From assembly GCF_949628215.1 (NCBI RefSeq), contig NC_134284.1, forward strand, positions 1,922,001 through 1,986,000: DNA of 64,000 nt, given 5' to 3'. Below are positions 35,661 through 47,590 of this stretch, piece by piece (positions within the stretch are counted from its first letter, which is position 1; the number at the start of each line of letters is the position of its first letter). A program made the position numbers and the translations under genes. The notes under the pieces are model-generated. The model was not told the origin of the DNA. It worked only from the letters and a program-made list of their open reading frames with translations, and searched no databases. The stretch is from Phalacrocorax aristotelis. Taxonomy: Eukaryota > Chordata > Aves > Suliformes > Phalacrocoracidae.

Positions 35661-36824
35661 GTAAAAGTGACTCTGCAGCCCTTTGCTCGCTCCCCAAGCT
35701 CCTTCTTCCTCGGCGAGCGAGTGGTTTTTTCCTTTCCTAACAAAATTTGAAGCGAATTTTGCTTTCCATTGCCAAGGCACAGATTTTGTTCTTCTCCCTA
35801 AATCACCTTCAGCTTGATGAGCGTGGGCACTCCTTGCTGGTGCCTCCAAACATTGCCTGGAGAGAAAACCTCTGCGGAAAGTGAAATTCAGAAGAGCTAA
35901 TAAAACATTTTCTGAAGGGTTTGAATCTCTCATTCCAAAGAAAACAAAGAGGTCGGCTGACCTTTCAACCTGACCCTTCTCTTTTTTTTCTAAGGCATTA
36001 AGAAAAACATTCTGCAAACAATGAGTGCTCGTGGTAATTGTCCCTCCCCTGTGCCCCAGTTCTTGCCAAAAGCAACATTTCAATGGCTATGGGGGGTGGG
36101 GGTTGAAAGCAAATGAGTGAGCAAGCAAATGCTGGCTTTCACACATCAGTGGCTGGCTACGCCCTGACCACATTCAAGGAGGTTCAAGGTGAGGGAGTCA
36201 AGCTCTCAGGCTGTTCCTCACCGAGTTTTACAGTTGCAGGTATCTGAAATATTGCGGTTCAAGTATGGAAATCTGTGTCGGAAGCATTCAGAAGGCCCAG
36301 TCGAAGGGAGAGAAAAAGGGTCACACAGCGGTAAATTAGTATAATTTAGATTATACTGATTTATATAATTTAGATCAACAGTATCATTTAGCTCAACATC
36401 TCTTCAATAGAGTGTTGAACTCCACCTTGATGTCATATGCCACATCCATCCACCCATCCCTCAGCCTGTTGCAGTCCTTCTCCTAGTGTCAGGTAGAGGC
36501 TTGGTGTGAAAACAATTTCATGTCAGAAAAAAAAGTGCTGTTTTTATATAAGAAAAACCTTCTTGTACCGTTCATTTCCATTTGTTTTCCAGCACTAGGA
36601 CCTGCAGTGGATCCTGCTGTGACATGTTTCCAGCTGCAAAAGGAATCAAAAGATTTAGGGTTGAGTTCCCTCCTGATTCTGGAACATGTTCCACTGTGCA
36701 ATCTTTTGTAATATCTCTCTGCAATAAAAGCACTAATGCTCTCCAAGAGGCCTCCCCCTTTCACTTTCCTCATAAGAGGTGATGACAAGCTCCCAGCCCA
36801 ATTGTCTACACACATCCTTAACTG
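35661..36824. other. Unique non-coding sequence
   Basis: The minus-strand frame of 145 codons at 35,646-36,083 is not recognisable. A very AT-rich patch at about 36,335-36,390 repeats TATAATTTAGAT-like units. No gene is supported. Confidence 0.5.
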
Positions 36825-36918
36825 CAGGGAGCCAGAGATTCAGCTACCTTTCCTGGTTCTGACACTAACCTGTATGCTGATCCTGGACAAATCGCTTAAG
36901 GTTTACCTGACCCAGACA
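36825..36918 (+). mobile_element. MIR-like SINE fragment
   Basis: CCTGGTTCTGACACTAACCT, followed by TGATCCTGGACAAATCGCTTAAG, follows the MIR core ('tggctctgccacttactagctgtgtgaccttgggcaagttacttaa') position by position with many substitutions. MIR and related CORE-SINEs predate the mammal-reptile split, so old copies in a bird are expected. Confidence 0.5.
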
Positions 36919-37124
36919 AAATTTTCATAGAAATCCCTTCTTGCTGATACTGGAGCAGCAGCATTAGCAGGGCTGGGAGATAGCTGTGGGCAGGGGGCTT
37001 TCAGCCATCTTTTGAGACTCTGCTGCCAGAAAAGGAGACCTGTCGTTGCCAGGGCTCATCTTGCTAACTCTGGGGCAGCTAAATCAGTTTTGTAAAAGCA
37101 CCCTGGTACTGTCGACGTCTTGCC

Positions 37125-37205
37125 TTTGAACATGTTTCTCCAGCTGTAAAATGTGGATAGAAACACTGAGCCAGCTCTGTAAAGGTCTGCTGAGATTTAA
37201 GCTAT
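37125..37205 (+). mobile_element. MIR/L2-like tail fragment
   Basis: TTTCTCCAGCTGTAAAATG, followed by TGGATAGAAACACTGAGCC and GTAAAGGTCTGCTGAGATTTAA, matches the MIR 3' half ('cctcatctgtaaaatggggataataa' and 'gtaaagcgctttgagat'). It may be the same insertion as the fragment at 36.8 kb, split by about 200 bases of other sequence. Confidence 0.5.
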
Positions 37206-37361
37206 GTTGGCATCCTTCTCAGTGTCGGTTGAGCTGGCAGACACAAGGAGAGCGCAGGACGGTTTCTACTTTTCTTTGAATCATACTGTAAAAACCCCAC
37301 AACCCTGAGAACAGACTTCGTAATTCCCAACAAGCACACAAGTGGGTTTAGGTGCTCGCGT

Positions 37362-37398
37362 GGGAGGGAAAGAAGAGGTTTGGGGGTGGGGTGGGTGG
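37362..37398 (+). repeat. G-quadruplex-type tract
   Basis: Runs GGG, GGG, GGGGG, GGGG and GGG with loops of 1 to about 13 bases on the + strand (densest at 37,382-37,395) meet the four-tract pattern. No associated gene was found. Confidence 0.5.
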
Positions 37399-37984
37399 TT
37401 AAGTAAACAGTGCATCCAGAATCTTTTTGTTACCCTCCAGATTTACTTCTCTTCAGTAGGAGTTTGTACAACAAAGTACAATTTTGTGGCTCTTCTTCAA
37501 GACCATTAACTCAATATAAAAATATCAGCACTGTTTTTATTATCTGAAAAAAAGAGCTCAGAGCTGAGTTTTTGCAAGCAATGATCGGTTCATTAAACAA
37601 TGACTCAGAGTAGGTTTTGTGGTGGAGGATTCAGCTTTTCCTTAGTGGTAGGATCAGGATGTCCTGTTTTCATGATAATCTACCTTTCATCTCTCTCACA
37701 TTGCAAAATTCGTTTTTACCTTGATCCCACACAAACCTCTTAGTTTCTTGCTTTTGTTATTGTAAATTATTTACTTTAGAAATGCTGAATCATGACACTG
37801 AGGTTAGAGAAAATTGCACTTGTATTTAAAGTAAGAATTGTTCCCACAACTTCTGAAGATTCCTGGACCATTATTTTTGCGGGTCCTTACGTTTTACGGT
37901 TTAAAAAATTTCAAGTGGCACTTGGTTTGGCCCTCCTCAGAGAGGCCCAAACCTGGACCTTTTACCTCAGAGACATTTAATTCT

Positions 37985-38200
37985 AGCAAACAATGCCTGC
38001 TAATGCTACGTGGGAGGAACTGTGCCTAGGCAACAGAGAGCTGCGTGGGCAGCCACGGCGCTGGCTTCCCTCAGACTGCCCCAGAGCGTCCTCCGGCGCT
38101 GCTGCCAGCTGCCCTCCTGGAGTCTGGGTGGCAGAGCACTGCTGGGTCCCAGGCTGCAGCTGCATGGGGTCACATCGTCTGTGAGCGGCGTGGTGTGCCC
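37985..38200. promoter_or_regulatory. Weak CpG patch with RFX X-box-like site
   Basis: About ten CG dinucleotides lie in about 200 bases. GTGCCTAGGCAAC at 38,022-38,034 is a near-palindromic X-box of the kind bound by RFX factors. X-boxes are often found in promoters of ciliary genes or in enhancers. No exon is recognisable nearby. Confidence 0.3.
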
Positions 38201-39489
38201 CAGAACAGAAGCAGGCTGCAATTCAGAGAAGCACTCCAGAGTTTGTGCGAACACCTGAAGCTTAAGTTAACACCTTGGACTTGCTAAAAATGGGCTAGAA
38301 ATCTTCTGAAAAAAGATATTTGTAATTCCCAGTTCTTACTTGACAGGAAAAGGAGCCAGCACTCCAGCCCCAGGCATGCACCACAGCCCACCAAGCAGCC
38401 TGAAACACAGGGACGGCATGGCCTGGGCCCACAGCCTGGTTATTACCTGGCTGCAACCCCAGGCCACCAGTGCGAGGGCTACCTCTCGCCCACGCTCCTC
38501 ACCGTAAGCTACGTGCCAGTGGCTGAAACACAACCGCTGTAAGCGAAGCCACACACTGGTTACCCATCATCTAGCGACAGGCAGCTACCAAGGCTCCCTC
38601 CATACACAGTCACGAATTGAACTAACTTGTTTGTGTGTCAGATGGCTAAAGTAAATGCGAACGCTGAGACAGGGTGACCTGGAAGGTGGTGGGTGCAGCA
38701 CAGCAGTGAGTGGCTACTGGCAGTAGCTCTGGGTCTGAGCCTGGTATCCTTTCGTGTCCTTTTTTTATAGGTTTTTATTAATACAAAGATGAGATGCAGC
38801 AGGGCGGGTATAAGACAGCGTGCATCTGAAAAAGCCACAATTTACACTTTGCTCTGTTACATCCGCTTACAGGTGCCTGTTTTACCACCCTGCACACTGA
38901 CTGTGGGATTACTGCAACACCAGCACTCCTCTGAGAGTAAACGGGATCGGGATAGAGCCAATGGGTCAGTGCCAGCAGAAGAATCGCTGCTCTGACAAGC
39001 GGCTGGCCTTGGGCCATCACGCGCAGCTCCTGTGGCCTCTTCCCTGAGCCACTCAGTAGCCCACCACATCTAACAGCAGTGGCTGCTTGCCTGCTGAATC
39101 TCTGCTCCACCGAGCAATGCCCGACATGCAGAGGCAGATAGGGGCCACCTCGTTAGTCATTTAATGAGTAAACAAACCATTTCTTCAGTGTTATCCAGGA
39201 TCACCCAGCCTGAGCTGGGACGCCAGCCTAGCAGAATAGGGGCTTTTGGCCTGGCCCCCCTCCACAGGAGCTTGCGAGGGGCTTCTCCCTTGAAGAAGAA
39301 TGGGGCTGCCACTGTCTACAAAGCACATGGGACAACCTGTGCCAATGACTTTTTCTAGAGGCCAGCTCAACCTGCATCTGTTAATGCATGTTTTCCGTGC
39401 ATTAGACCCCAAGTTCTTTTGTTTTAATTACCACTGATAGTTGAATTTTCCATTTTAATGGCTCTCATCTTCTGGACATGTCAGCAGTG
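38201..39489. other. Unique non-coding sequence
   Basis: GC-richer than the window's average, with short open frames on both strands, none recognisable. Confidence 0.5.
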
Positions 39490-39590
39490 CTCTGTAATTG
39501 TGGATTATTTAAGCCTCAGCACAACTTTCAGGCAGGTTTTATACCCCCTGTTTACAGAAGGGCTGGGTGAAGCCAGGCAGCCGTTGGAGG
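39490..39590 (-). mobile_element. MIR/L2-like tail fragment, antisense
   Basis: On the + strand the order TTTAAGCCTCAGCACAAC, then CAGGCAGGTTTTATACCCCC, then TGTTTACAGAAGGGCTGGG reproduces the reverse of a MIR/L2 tail ('taatcctcacaacaa', 'gaggtaggtactattatcccc', 'ttttacagatgaggaaactg'). Divergence is high but the order is kept throughout. Confidence 0.55.
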
Positions 39591-42500
39591 GTATGTGCCA
39601 TTCTTTATCACGGCCAGGGATAAAGCCTCATTTTCCTCCCTGTTTATGCAATGAGATGTTGTCTGTTTAGTCCAGGCAACTGTCAAGGGATGGGGTTTCC
39701 CAGCAGGACAGCGTGACGGTTTGTGTGCATGTGAGAGTCCAGGCAGAAGCCCAAATGAATGCTGAAATGCTGCGGGCTTCTCCAGTGGCAGAGGAGAGTA
39801 AGTAACTATTTTATCTGTAAGTTGCCCTGCATTTTACAGCCTTTCCCATACCACCATGACCTCACTCCTTCATGGATGGGCTCTCAGGTAGCATTCGCCT
39901 GCCTACAGCCACAGCTACGGAGCAGCCACTAATTTAAATCAGGCTGAAAGGAGAGAAGTTGGAGTGCAGAGCTGTAAGGAGCTATAGGACAGCAGTAATA
40001 CAGCCAGTCGTCTTTTCTCCCAGGATTTATCAGATCACCATGCAGGATTTGATGCATGCTGCTGCTCCGTAGGCAAGTCTTTGCCACCCTGTCAAGGAGC
40101 TGCACGCGTGCTGAGCCTGGCAGCTTGGAGGCAGCGCTGCAGTCAGGCAGACCTCCTTCACCCCACTGCCTGCGCTCCAGAGCAACAAGGGGAGAAGCGT
40201 ATGGTGGAGGACTTTGAAGCAACGCAGGACTGGAGGACAGAGCGCAGGACCCACAATGCAGGAACCTGTGGGTTGCGCGTTAGCACTAGAAACCTGCCAG
40301 AAACAGGACAAATGCAGGAGTGCAATTAGCAAACCGTATTCCCGGCTGTTTCCAGGGCGCATTCGTTCCCCCTTCCCAGCTGTGCTGGGGTGGAGGTGAA
40401 TTTCCAGTGCAGCGGGAGCACTAACAAGTTAATGTTTAACATTATTATTACCTCATCTTCCAGAGGCTCCCTCTAAACATAACAACTGACGACAGGCTCC
40501 TGATAGTTTGGAGGAGACCGACCTCAGCCCTAAGACTATGATGAATATGATTTCCCTTCCCCCTCTGTTTTGATTTTCTGCTCTGTTACTCCAGAGCATT
40601 GGCTGGCCATGACCCCTGGCTGCTTTTTCTGTAATTACCAGCTCCTGCCAGATTTACTGTGGAAGTTAATGTCTGTTCCAGCCAAGTCAGCCCCACTGTT
40701 ATATTGTACGAGACAGTAACCCCTTCAGTACAGGCAAAGCTTTAGCGAAACAAAACAAAGAGTCAGGGAAGGGGCTCCTTGAGGCCCTGGGGAAAGCCTC
40801 ACGTGCTTGATGAGGGTGCCACATTAACACTAGAGCTTTCATTATGCAGAGCCAGGCCACAAAATCTTCTTCAGGGTCTTTCAAATCCTGCAGAGCACAG
40901 GAGGTGCTCAATGAGGAAAGAGCAAGAAAATTACTTTTACCAGAGCTCTGACAAACTCTCAGGCTTTCCTCTCAGTCCACTTTGCTCCTCTGGGCCTTTT
41001 CTTCAGAGCCTGTGCGTGGTCTGGTGGGACTTTCTTTACTAAATTAACATTCTGGACAGTTACCCTTAAAATTGGAAGCATTTTTTTCAGATGTTGTTTT
41101 TACAAGCAATTTTTTACATGCTCCAATGAAGCTTGCTAAAAAGAGCAAGATTTGGACTCAGATGGCTATCTGGTAGAAGCACATGTCTCAGCTTCAGTCC
41201 AGCCATCAGAAACACCTCATCTTGCATCCACACGTTCTGCCCAGCTGATCAGAGCAGCTCCTGGGCTGCACTCATTACAACAGTGTGCAAATACAAAAAT
41301 ATTTTAAAGATCTGTAGAAGAGGAAACATAATTGAAACACAGTCACAGGCTAAATGCAGTTAAAATAAAGGCCAGATTCGGATGAAAATTACATTCAGCT
41401 ATGTCTGGAATAATTCTGCCAATGACACTGGAGGTGTGGGGTGCAAGTCCTGTGCCATGGGCTCATGGGGAAATTAGATGAGTAGCCTTGGTATGGTGTG
41501 CACCACATGAGCAGAAGTGGCCGCAAGAGCAGTGAGTAACACCAGAAACCGCTGCTCTAGACACAGCTGGGAGATAAGCGTGAGGAATCAAAGAGGTCAT
41601 GCAAGTACCAACCTGGTAATGTGACCCATTACTATGGATGGGAAGTCGCTAAGAATAGACCAAGTAGGCTTGAGTAACACATTTGCAGCAAATTCTCCTC
41701 TAGGGCTCTCATATTTCTGTTCCAGATTCTGCAGACAGATGCACAGTAAGCGCATGGTGTAAGTCAGTCTGGTGCTTCCAGGAAGTATCAGATGTGTGTA
41801 TGTGCCCTGTACAGTTATTCTTTGCATTTTAGATAGATTGATATTGAGATATATTGGGCAGCACACACATAGTAGGTTTGTGCATCCGACTTACATCGTG
41901 TGGCACTTTTAGCACAGTGCATGTGCAAAAAGTGTGGGTTGGGGTGTTGGCTGTCCCAGATACCCTGGGGTGGTTCCTGGGCACCTGCTTGAGATGCTAA
42001 GATGTGCTGCAAAGTGGCAAGGGGCTTTTGACCTGAGGGGCCAACCAGATATTTGGAAAACCACGAGAAATCTGTAAAGCTTAAACAAACAAAAAAAAAA
42101 GTCCCCAAAGATCCAACTGGAGATATTTATGTGTGGAAAAAGAGGACATATCTGAAAATGTAGATGTATGGGCAGCCCTTGCCTTCACCACAATTTTAAT
42201 CTGTGGTTCATGGCAGATAGCCCACTCTTGAGGAAAAAACAGCACTCTCCTCTTCACCAAGACCATCCGAGCCAACTTCAGGGTTTGTGGGACTGCGAGC
42301 AGGACCAGGCGCCAGGGCCGCTTGGAAGGAGAGGCTCTGTGCTTATTCCCACTGTGGAAGCTGGGACTGGAGACATACCGGAACAGCAGGGCTGGAAGTA
42401 GCAGTTTGACATGTGGGGACTCACATGCAACCCAGCTTTTGGCTAGAAGACTTCTGTACCAGCCAGCAACTACTGATGCACCTCAGGTGCGAAAGAAACA

Positions 42501-42669
42501 CTAGCATTTTGCATGGAAATCTGTGAAGAGCTCACCCGTACCAACATCCTGGGGAGCGGGTTGGTGTGGGTCCTGGGCTCTCCTGGGCTGCGTGCCTTTT
42601 GGCACTGAGGAGGGGAACGACTCTGCCCAGGTAACCTCGGTAGGGGATTGCAAAACACAAGAAAAAGTA
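39591..42669. other. Unique non-coding sequence
   Basis: No supported gene. Open frames at 39,929-40,362 and 40,779-41,042 are short and overlap others in opposite sense. No clear repeat was recognised. Confidence 0.5.
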
Positions 42670-42755
42670 AGAACAGGTTATCCCCATCTGAAAGAAGGGG
42701 AGACTAAGAGCATCTGAAGTCATCTGCAGTACTGTGGGCACTAATTCTGAACCAA
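42670..42755 (-). mobile_element. MIR/L2-like tail scrap, antisense
   Basis: TTATCCCCATCTGAAAGAAG, followed by GGGAGACTAAGAGCATCTGAAGTCATCTGCAG, resembles the reverse of the MIR/L2 segment 'ttatccccattttacagatggggaaactgaggc... gtgacttgc'. It is short and weak. Confidence 0.3.
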
Positions 42756-42889
42756 AACCGGGAGGAAGCTCATCTACCAGCCCCTCTAAAACCTGGCCTG
42801 GGTGAAGAGAGAGAAGGGGACCCTTGCACGGGCCTCTCAGTGATGAGGCAGACCTTTCAAATCTTTTCTAGTGTGTGAGACAACCCAGT

Positions 42890-43235
42890 GGCCTGTCACG
42901 CGATGGGGGGACGTGTCTGGCAGGCTGGCCCTGCGAGAGGCAGGGGCTGTGGCAGCAGGCCACGAGGGCCTGGCCGCCCGCCAGCCCGTGAGGTTCGCCT
43001 CCTCCAGCAACCTGCCAATCTGCCGCCCCTGGACGTGCCGCCGGGGAGCGGGAGAGCAGCCTGGCTGCGCGCTGCGCTCAGGCGTGAGGTATTTATTATC
43101 CCAGCAGCGGGGAGGCGTGAGGTGGGAGCCGGCCCTGTGAGGAGCGCGGGGGCTGGCTCTGCCCTGGGCGCAGGGAGCGCCTGAGCTGGGAGCAGGAGGG
43201 TGTCGCAGGAGCCGTGGTGCTGCAGATGGAGAGCT
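42890..43235. promoter_or_regulatory. CpG island
   Basis: About 30 CG dinucleotides by eye in about 345 bases, with short tandem echoes of AGGCGTGAGGT at about 43,080 and 43,112. Long overlapping open frames on both strands are composition-driven, rich in Ala, Pro and Arg, and carry no domain. It is a plausible promoter, enhancer or recombination-driven GC peak. Confidence 0.45.
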
Positions 43236-45764
43236 CCATCTTCTCCAGGTGTACCAGGGCGCCACAGGTGCCTGTTGTTCAAAGTCAGCTAAACTAATCC
43301 CTGCCAGTACAGGCTGGGAGCATCGCCCTCTCCCTGCACTGAGGAGGACATCTCATTCCCATGAGATCCCCCACAGATCCTGCTCTTTTCTTCCAGGCTG
43401 GCAAGGTCTGCAGCACTGCCTGCAGTACGCTGCATGCGTGGGGCGTGCTGGACACGCTCAGGCACACTCACTTGTCCTTTGGGTGCCACCACAGGTTTTT
43501 GGGAGCACCCCAGGCTGACGCTGCAGGAGGCTGTGGTAGGCATGAAGAGATGCTGATGAGTGCTCCAGGGTATTTTCATGTTACAAATCACACAGGATAG
43601 ATAAATGTGTTACAGATCATTTCCAACATCTTCACCTTATTGAAGCAGAGGTTAAAAGTTTCTGACAGTTTCAGCCTGGCATCATCTCGGGTACTCAAAT
43701 AATTTCAAACCTTCAAATTTACAATACTGAAAGAGTTGGATTGGTGAAAAATGAGAATTAGACTTTCTTGATTTTTATATTGCTCTCTGTTTTTGAAAAG
43801 GTATTTTCCACCTGTATTGACAGGGAAAATATATTGTCAGCATCTTTTTAAGTGTCTTCAGGTGCAAGTAAACTTGATGGGAAGCCCTTGAATAAGGGCA
43901 GAGCCCCATCGCCCTGTTTATGATGCAGACTGGGATTTGCTGCTGAATTTGTTGAGTTTGACTGCTGTTTTCTTTGGATTTTGGGGTGAGTATGTGTTGT
44001 GTTTGAGTAACTATTTTAATAATTATAGCCTGGGAGAAGTGTTTTCTGTCTGTAAACCAAATGATAACCGTGTGGAATTTGTCAGTTTGAAAACTGAAGG
44101 ACTACACCTGTGTTGGTGTGTTGGTCAACCATTACCTATATGCAGACTGTTTATTATTGGCAATTACACCTACTGGAAACCCTGTGCAGTGAAACCCTCC
44201 CTATCGTAAACACGCTCAGCTATCTGGTCAGGAAGCTGTGGGTTTTTTCCTTGCAAGGATGGAGGCTGACACCAAACCAACAACAGAACAAAAGCTTGGT
44301 CAGAGGGAAGGGGGTTTGCAGCGCATGCAGTGAGTTTTGATTCATTCCCAGGCTCAGATGTTGCTTTGGGAAATGTATTCTCTTCAGGTCTCTCGCTGTG
44401 ACTCTATAAACAGAGGCAGTGACTTGCATTTGGAGGCACTAAAAGTGATTTAAATTATTCAGCCTGGGATTTTTGCCAAGCAGCACCTCCTTCTGTTTGC
44501 TGCAGGGGCTTTTCTGCCCTCCCCCTTGCCGGTGGGTTGGTTGTTGTTGTTTTTTTTTTTCTTTTTTTTCCTCCTTCCATGCAAAATTTTTTGAGACTAT
44601 CCTTTGAGACAGTCTCTTTCTCCTAAAAGAAGAAGAAGAAAAAAAAAGTTTGCTTCTCCAGATGGACAGCTGCTCCCTGCTCCTTTTGATGTTGCTTTTA
44701 TCTGCCAGGCCAGTGCTCTCTCACCCTCTCCCCTCCCCCGGAGGTAGTTTCCATGGGGGTCTCAGGGGAGCTTTGTCTCTCACATGTGTTTAAAGAGAAA
44801 TGTGGAGCTGACACAAAGGCTCCACAGCTCGACCTTTCGCCCTCCTGAGTTATGAGGGCCATAAAGCTTGAGTCCCTGGTAACAGCGCCGATGACCAGGG
44901 CAGTTCTGGACACAGACAGAGCTTTTTTGGCAGAAAATTGTTTAACTAAAAATAGTTCTAGGGAGGAAAATAAAAGGTTGTGCAAACTAAGCAATGTCTT
45001 TTATTGCCTTATTTGGTGTTATTGGTAGTAGTATGAATTTCTTCAATAGGACCAGAGGCAGACAGTTTCATTGCATTTAATATCAGATTTTAAATGCATG
45101 GGGCACAGATAAAAAGTGACACCGGCTGAGGTCCGGGGGAGCAAGCCTGTGGCTGCCAATCTGCAGATACAAAGGATGAAGGCTGCTATGCTGCAGCACC
45201 TGACCTCCAGGCAGAGCTCAGCAGTGGCCCAGGATGAGGCACAACCTTCCAGCATTGAGACTTTCCCTACCAGGCAACGGGAGAGCTGCTTCTCCTTGCT
45301 AGAGAGGAGGAATCTCAGACTCCAGCAATGGCCTGAGGAGCCACCAAGCCAGGCAACAAGCAACCTTTAGCCTCAAGACTCGCAAAAGTATCCACGTGCC
45401 TTAGTGCCGGAGCAGTGGAAGAGATTGCTGTTCCCTTGCTGCTCGCAGCTGTGAGGCTCTCCTTGAGGTCGGTGTCCAAGCTGGGTGTCTCCCACCATGA
45501 TTTGACTCATCAGTAGTGCAATCTTTCTCCTTTTTTCAGCCTGGCTAGTAAGAGGTGTTGGATCCCAGTGCTCCTCAGTTGAAGCAAAAGGTTCACTAGC
45601 ATTTCCTTTCCTGATGATGCCCTTGCCTTCTGCCTAAAATGGACCAGACATAGAATAAAAAAGAACACTTCCCCTGTTTTCTTGCCTCCTGCAGAGGGTA
45701 TTTATTTGCAAGAGAGCTGCAAGAGTGTTGAGTGCCTATGCATAAGTTAAAACAAGTGGAAAAG
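43236..45764. other. Unique non-coding sequence
   Basis: No supported gene. There are T-rich tracts at 44,540-44,571 and an AAG/A-rich run at 44,627-44,648. The + strand frame at about 45,116-45,370 has no stop for 84 codons but no recognisable domain or splice frame. Confidence 0.5.
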
Positions 45765-45850
45765 CTTCCACAGACGAGTGACTTGCCCAGGACATCTAGT
45801 ATCTTAATGATGAAGCCGCTCTCCTCAGAGGTGCCAGGTACCAGAACAGA
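45765..45850 (-). mobile_element. MIR-like SINE fragment, antisense
   Basis: GAGTGACTTGCCCAGGACAT, followed by CTAGTATCTTAATGATGAAGCCG, matches the reverse of the MIR core ('aagtgacttgcccaaggtcacacagctagtaagtggcagagc'). The 11-base GTGACTTGCCC block is perfect. Confidence 0.5.
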
Positions 45851-47344
45851 AATTCAGAGGTGGATCCGTCATTTCCTTAAGGGAAGCTCTAATGTTTGAA
45901 TGCTGGGTGTGATAAAGGGCAGGTGACCATGAAGCCTTTTTCCTCAGTTTTCTTTCCTTCAACTTAAACTTGCTGTAGTGTGGCCTGGCCATTCAGACAG
46001 CATAGGTGGTGGTGGGAGCTGATGCTGAGCAGAGGCTTGACTGTGTGCATGAAGACTATGAGCAGGAGTTTAAAAATCTTTATAGCATCTAAATATGGTG
46101 AGAAAATGCCTCGTTCTCCTTGGGATCAGGTTGTTTGGGAGCAGGGGCCACCTGTTACATATATATGTGTGGGTATATCAGCTCAATGGGGTTCTTATCA
46201 AGGCTTAGGGCTATGGTAGTAATAAGACACTTCCCAGGAATCTTTCCTTAAACTTCTGTTCTTCTAAACCAGATAAAGTGAGGTCACTTGCTGTGCAACA
46301 GAGGGATAGGTTTTTCCTAATCACAAAAAATTCAGGAGACTTTTACTTCAGGTTAAATAAAACAAAGCCAAGAAGCAAGGGGGGAGGGGGGAAATCAAGT
46401 CTCTGAAAGAAAGAAAAACCTCAGTGATTTATGCTAAGACATTTTGTGTTTTTAACCTAAATACAGCTACTGTTAGAGCAGACAGGGAGAATTTTTATAC
46501 CATAAGGTACACACAGAAAACACAGCCAACGTCTCTTTCCACCTACATGATCTCTCACCCCAGTAGTCTTTTTGCTTGAAAGGAGCAGCTTTGTGCATGC
46601 ATGAACTAGAACTCCCTGCGCAACCATGCACCAACAACCGCATGCAGTAATTCTTTGTGTAGCTATGTTTGTCTGCCTGTCTTACATGATAAGGTACACA
46701 TATGCACTCTCATTTTCTTCCTATAAATCTCCTTTTCAGAAAACTGTGAACCTGAAGAAAACAGCACGCACTCTCTTAAAAGTGAGGTTGACACTTAAAT
46801 CCTTGGCTTAAAAGTGTTGCCTGGAGGACAAAAATCTCCATCAGCCCAAAAGCAGCAGATTTGGCTCATGTGCCAACTGTCACTCTCCCACCACACCAGG
46901 GGAACATGCTGGGGAAGGAACGGTGCAAAAAAGGAGTGTGAAGGGCAAGCAGTCCTTTGGTTCTGGCAATCCTTCAGTGGTATATGACCCCTTAAGGGAT
47001 AGAGTAAAACAACCATCTAGCTCCCCTAAATCACATCACCTTGTAGAATCAGCAAACACAATCTCTTCCCTCCCATATATCACCCTCACACCAGACAGAT
47101 CTTGAATGCAGTGGAGAATTGAGCATTTCTGCTCTAGAGCATGCGTCTGCAGTTAATAACAGATGATCCTAATCACCGCTCCTGGAGCCCAGGGCTAGCT
47201 GATAACTCTTTCTTCTGACTACTGACCCCCATAGTCTTCTCATTCCTGAGAAGGAACAGCCATTGTGAACGATAGGTTTTAGCAATTGGGACAAAACCAG
47301 TCCTCCTTTTGCTTGAGGAATTCAGATAGCAAACTAAGGGAGCT
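45851..47344. other. Unique non-coding sequence
   Basis: No supported gene or clear repeat. It includes a G-rich patch around 46,379-46,392. Confidence 0.5.
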
Positions 47345-47590
47345 GCAGAATGGCTGAGCAGCTAAACTACAGAGCTGGGAAAGACCTGCATTGTGTATCT
47401 GGCTCTGCCACAGGCTTGCTCCCAGTGACCTTAGGGAAAAATAGTTTAGGTCTCACAGTGTAATTTTCTTCCTCTGGAAATATCAAGATAATAACAGACA
47501 GCATCTCCAGAATGGCATTGTGAGGATACATTATTAACTGGCATTTATAACATGCTTTGAATTTTCCAGAGTGAGGTAGGATGTAATATT
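47345..47590 (+). mobile_element. MIR-like SINE, near full length
   Basis: About 245 bases follow the MIR consensus in order. A degraded tRNA-like head comes first, then CTGGCTCTGCCACAG, AGTGACCTTAGG, TTTTCTTCCTCTGGAAA, AAGATAATAACAGACAGC, and a tail GGCATTGTGAGGATACATTA and CATGCTTTGAATTTTCC. This is the longest MIR-type copy in the window. High divergence fits an insertion older than the bird radiation. Confidence 0.6.

Noticed and set aside
45116-45370. 84-codon frame that looks exon-like
   Set aside because: No ATG start, no acceptor or donor in the right places, no family match; the opposite strand is open as well.
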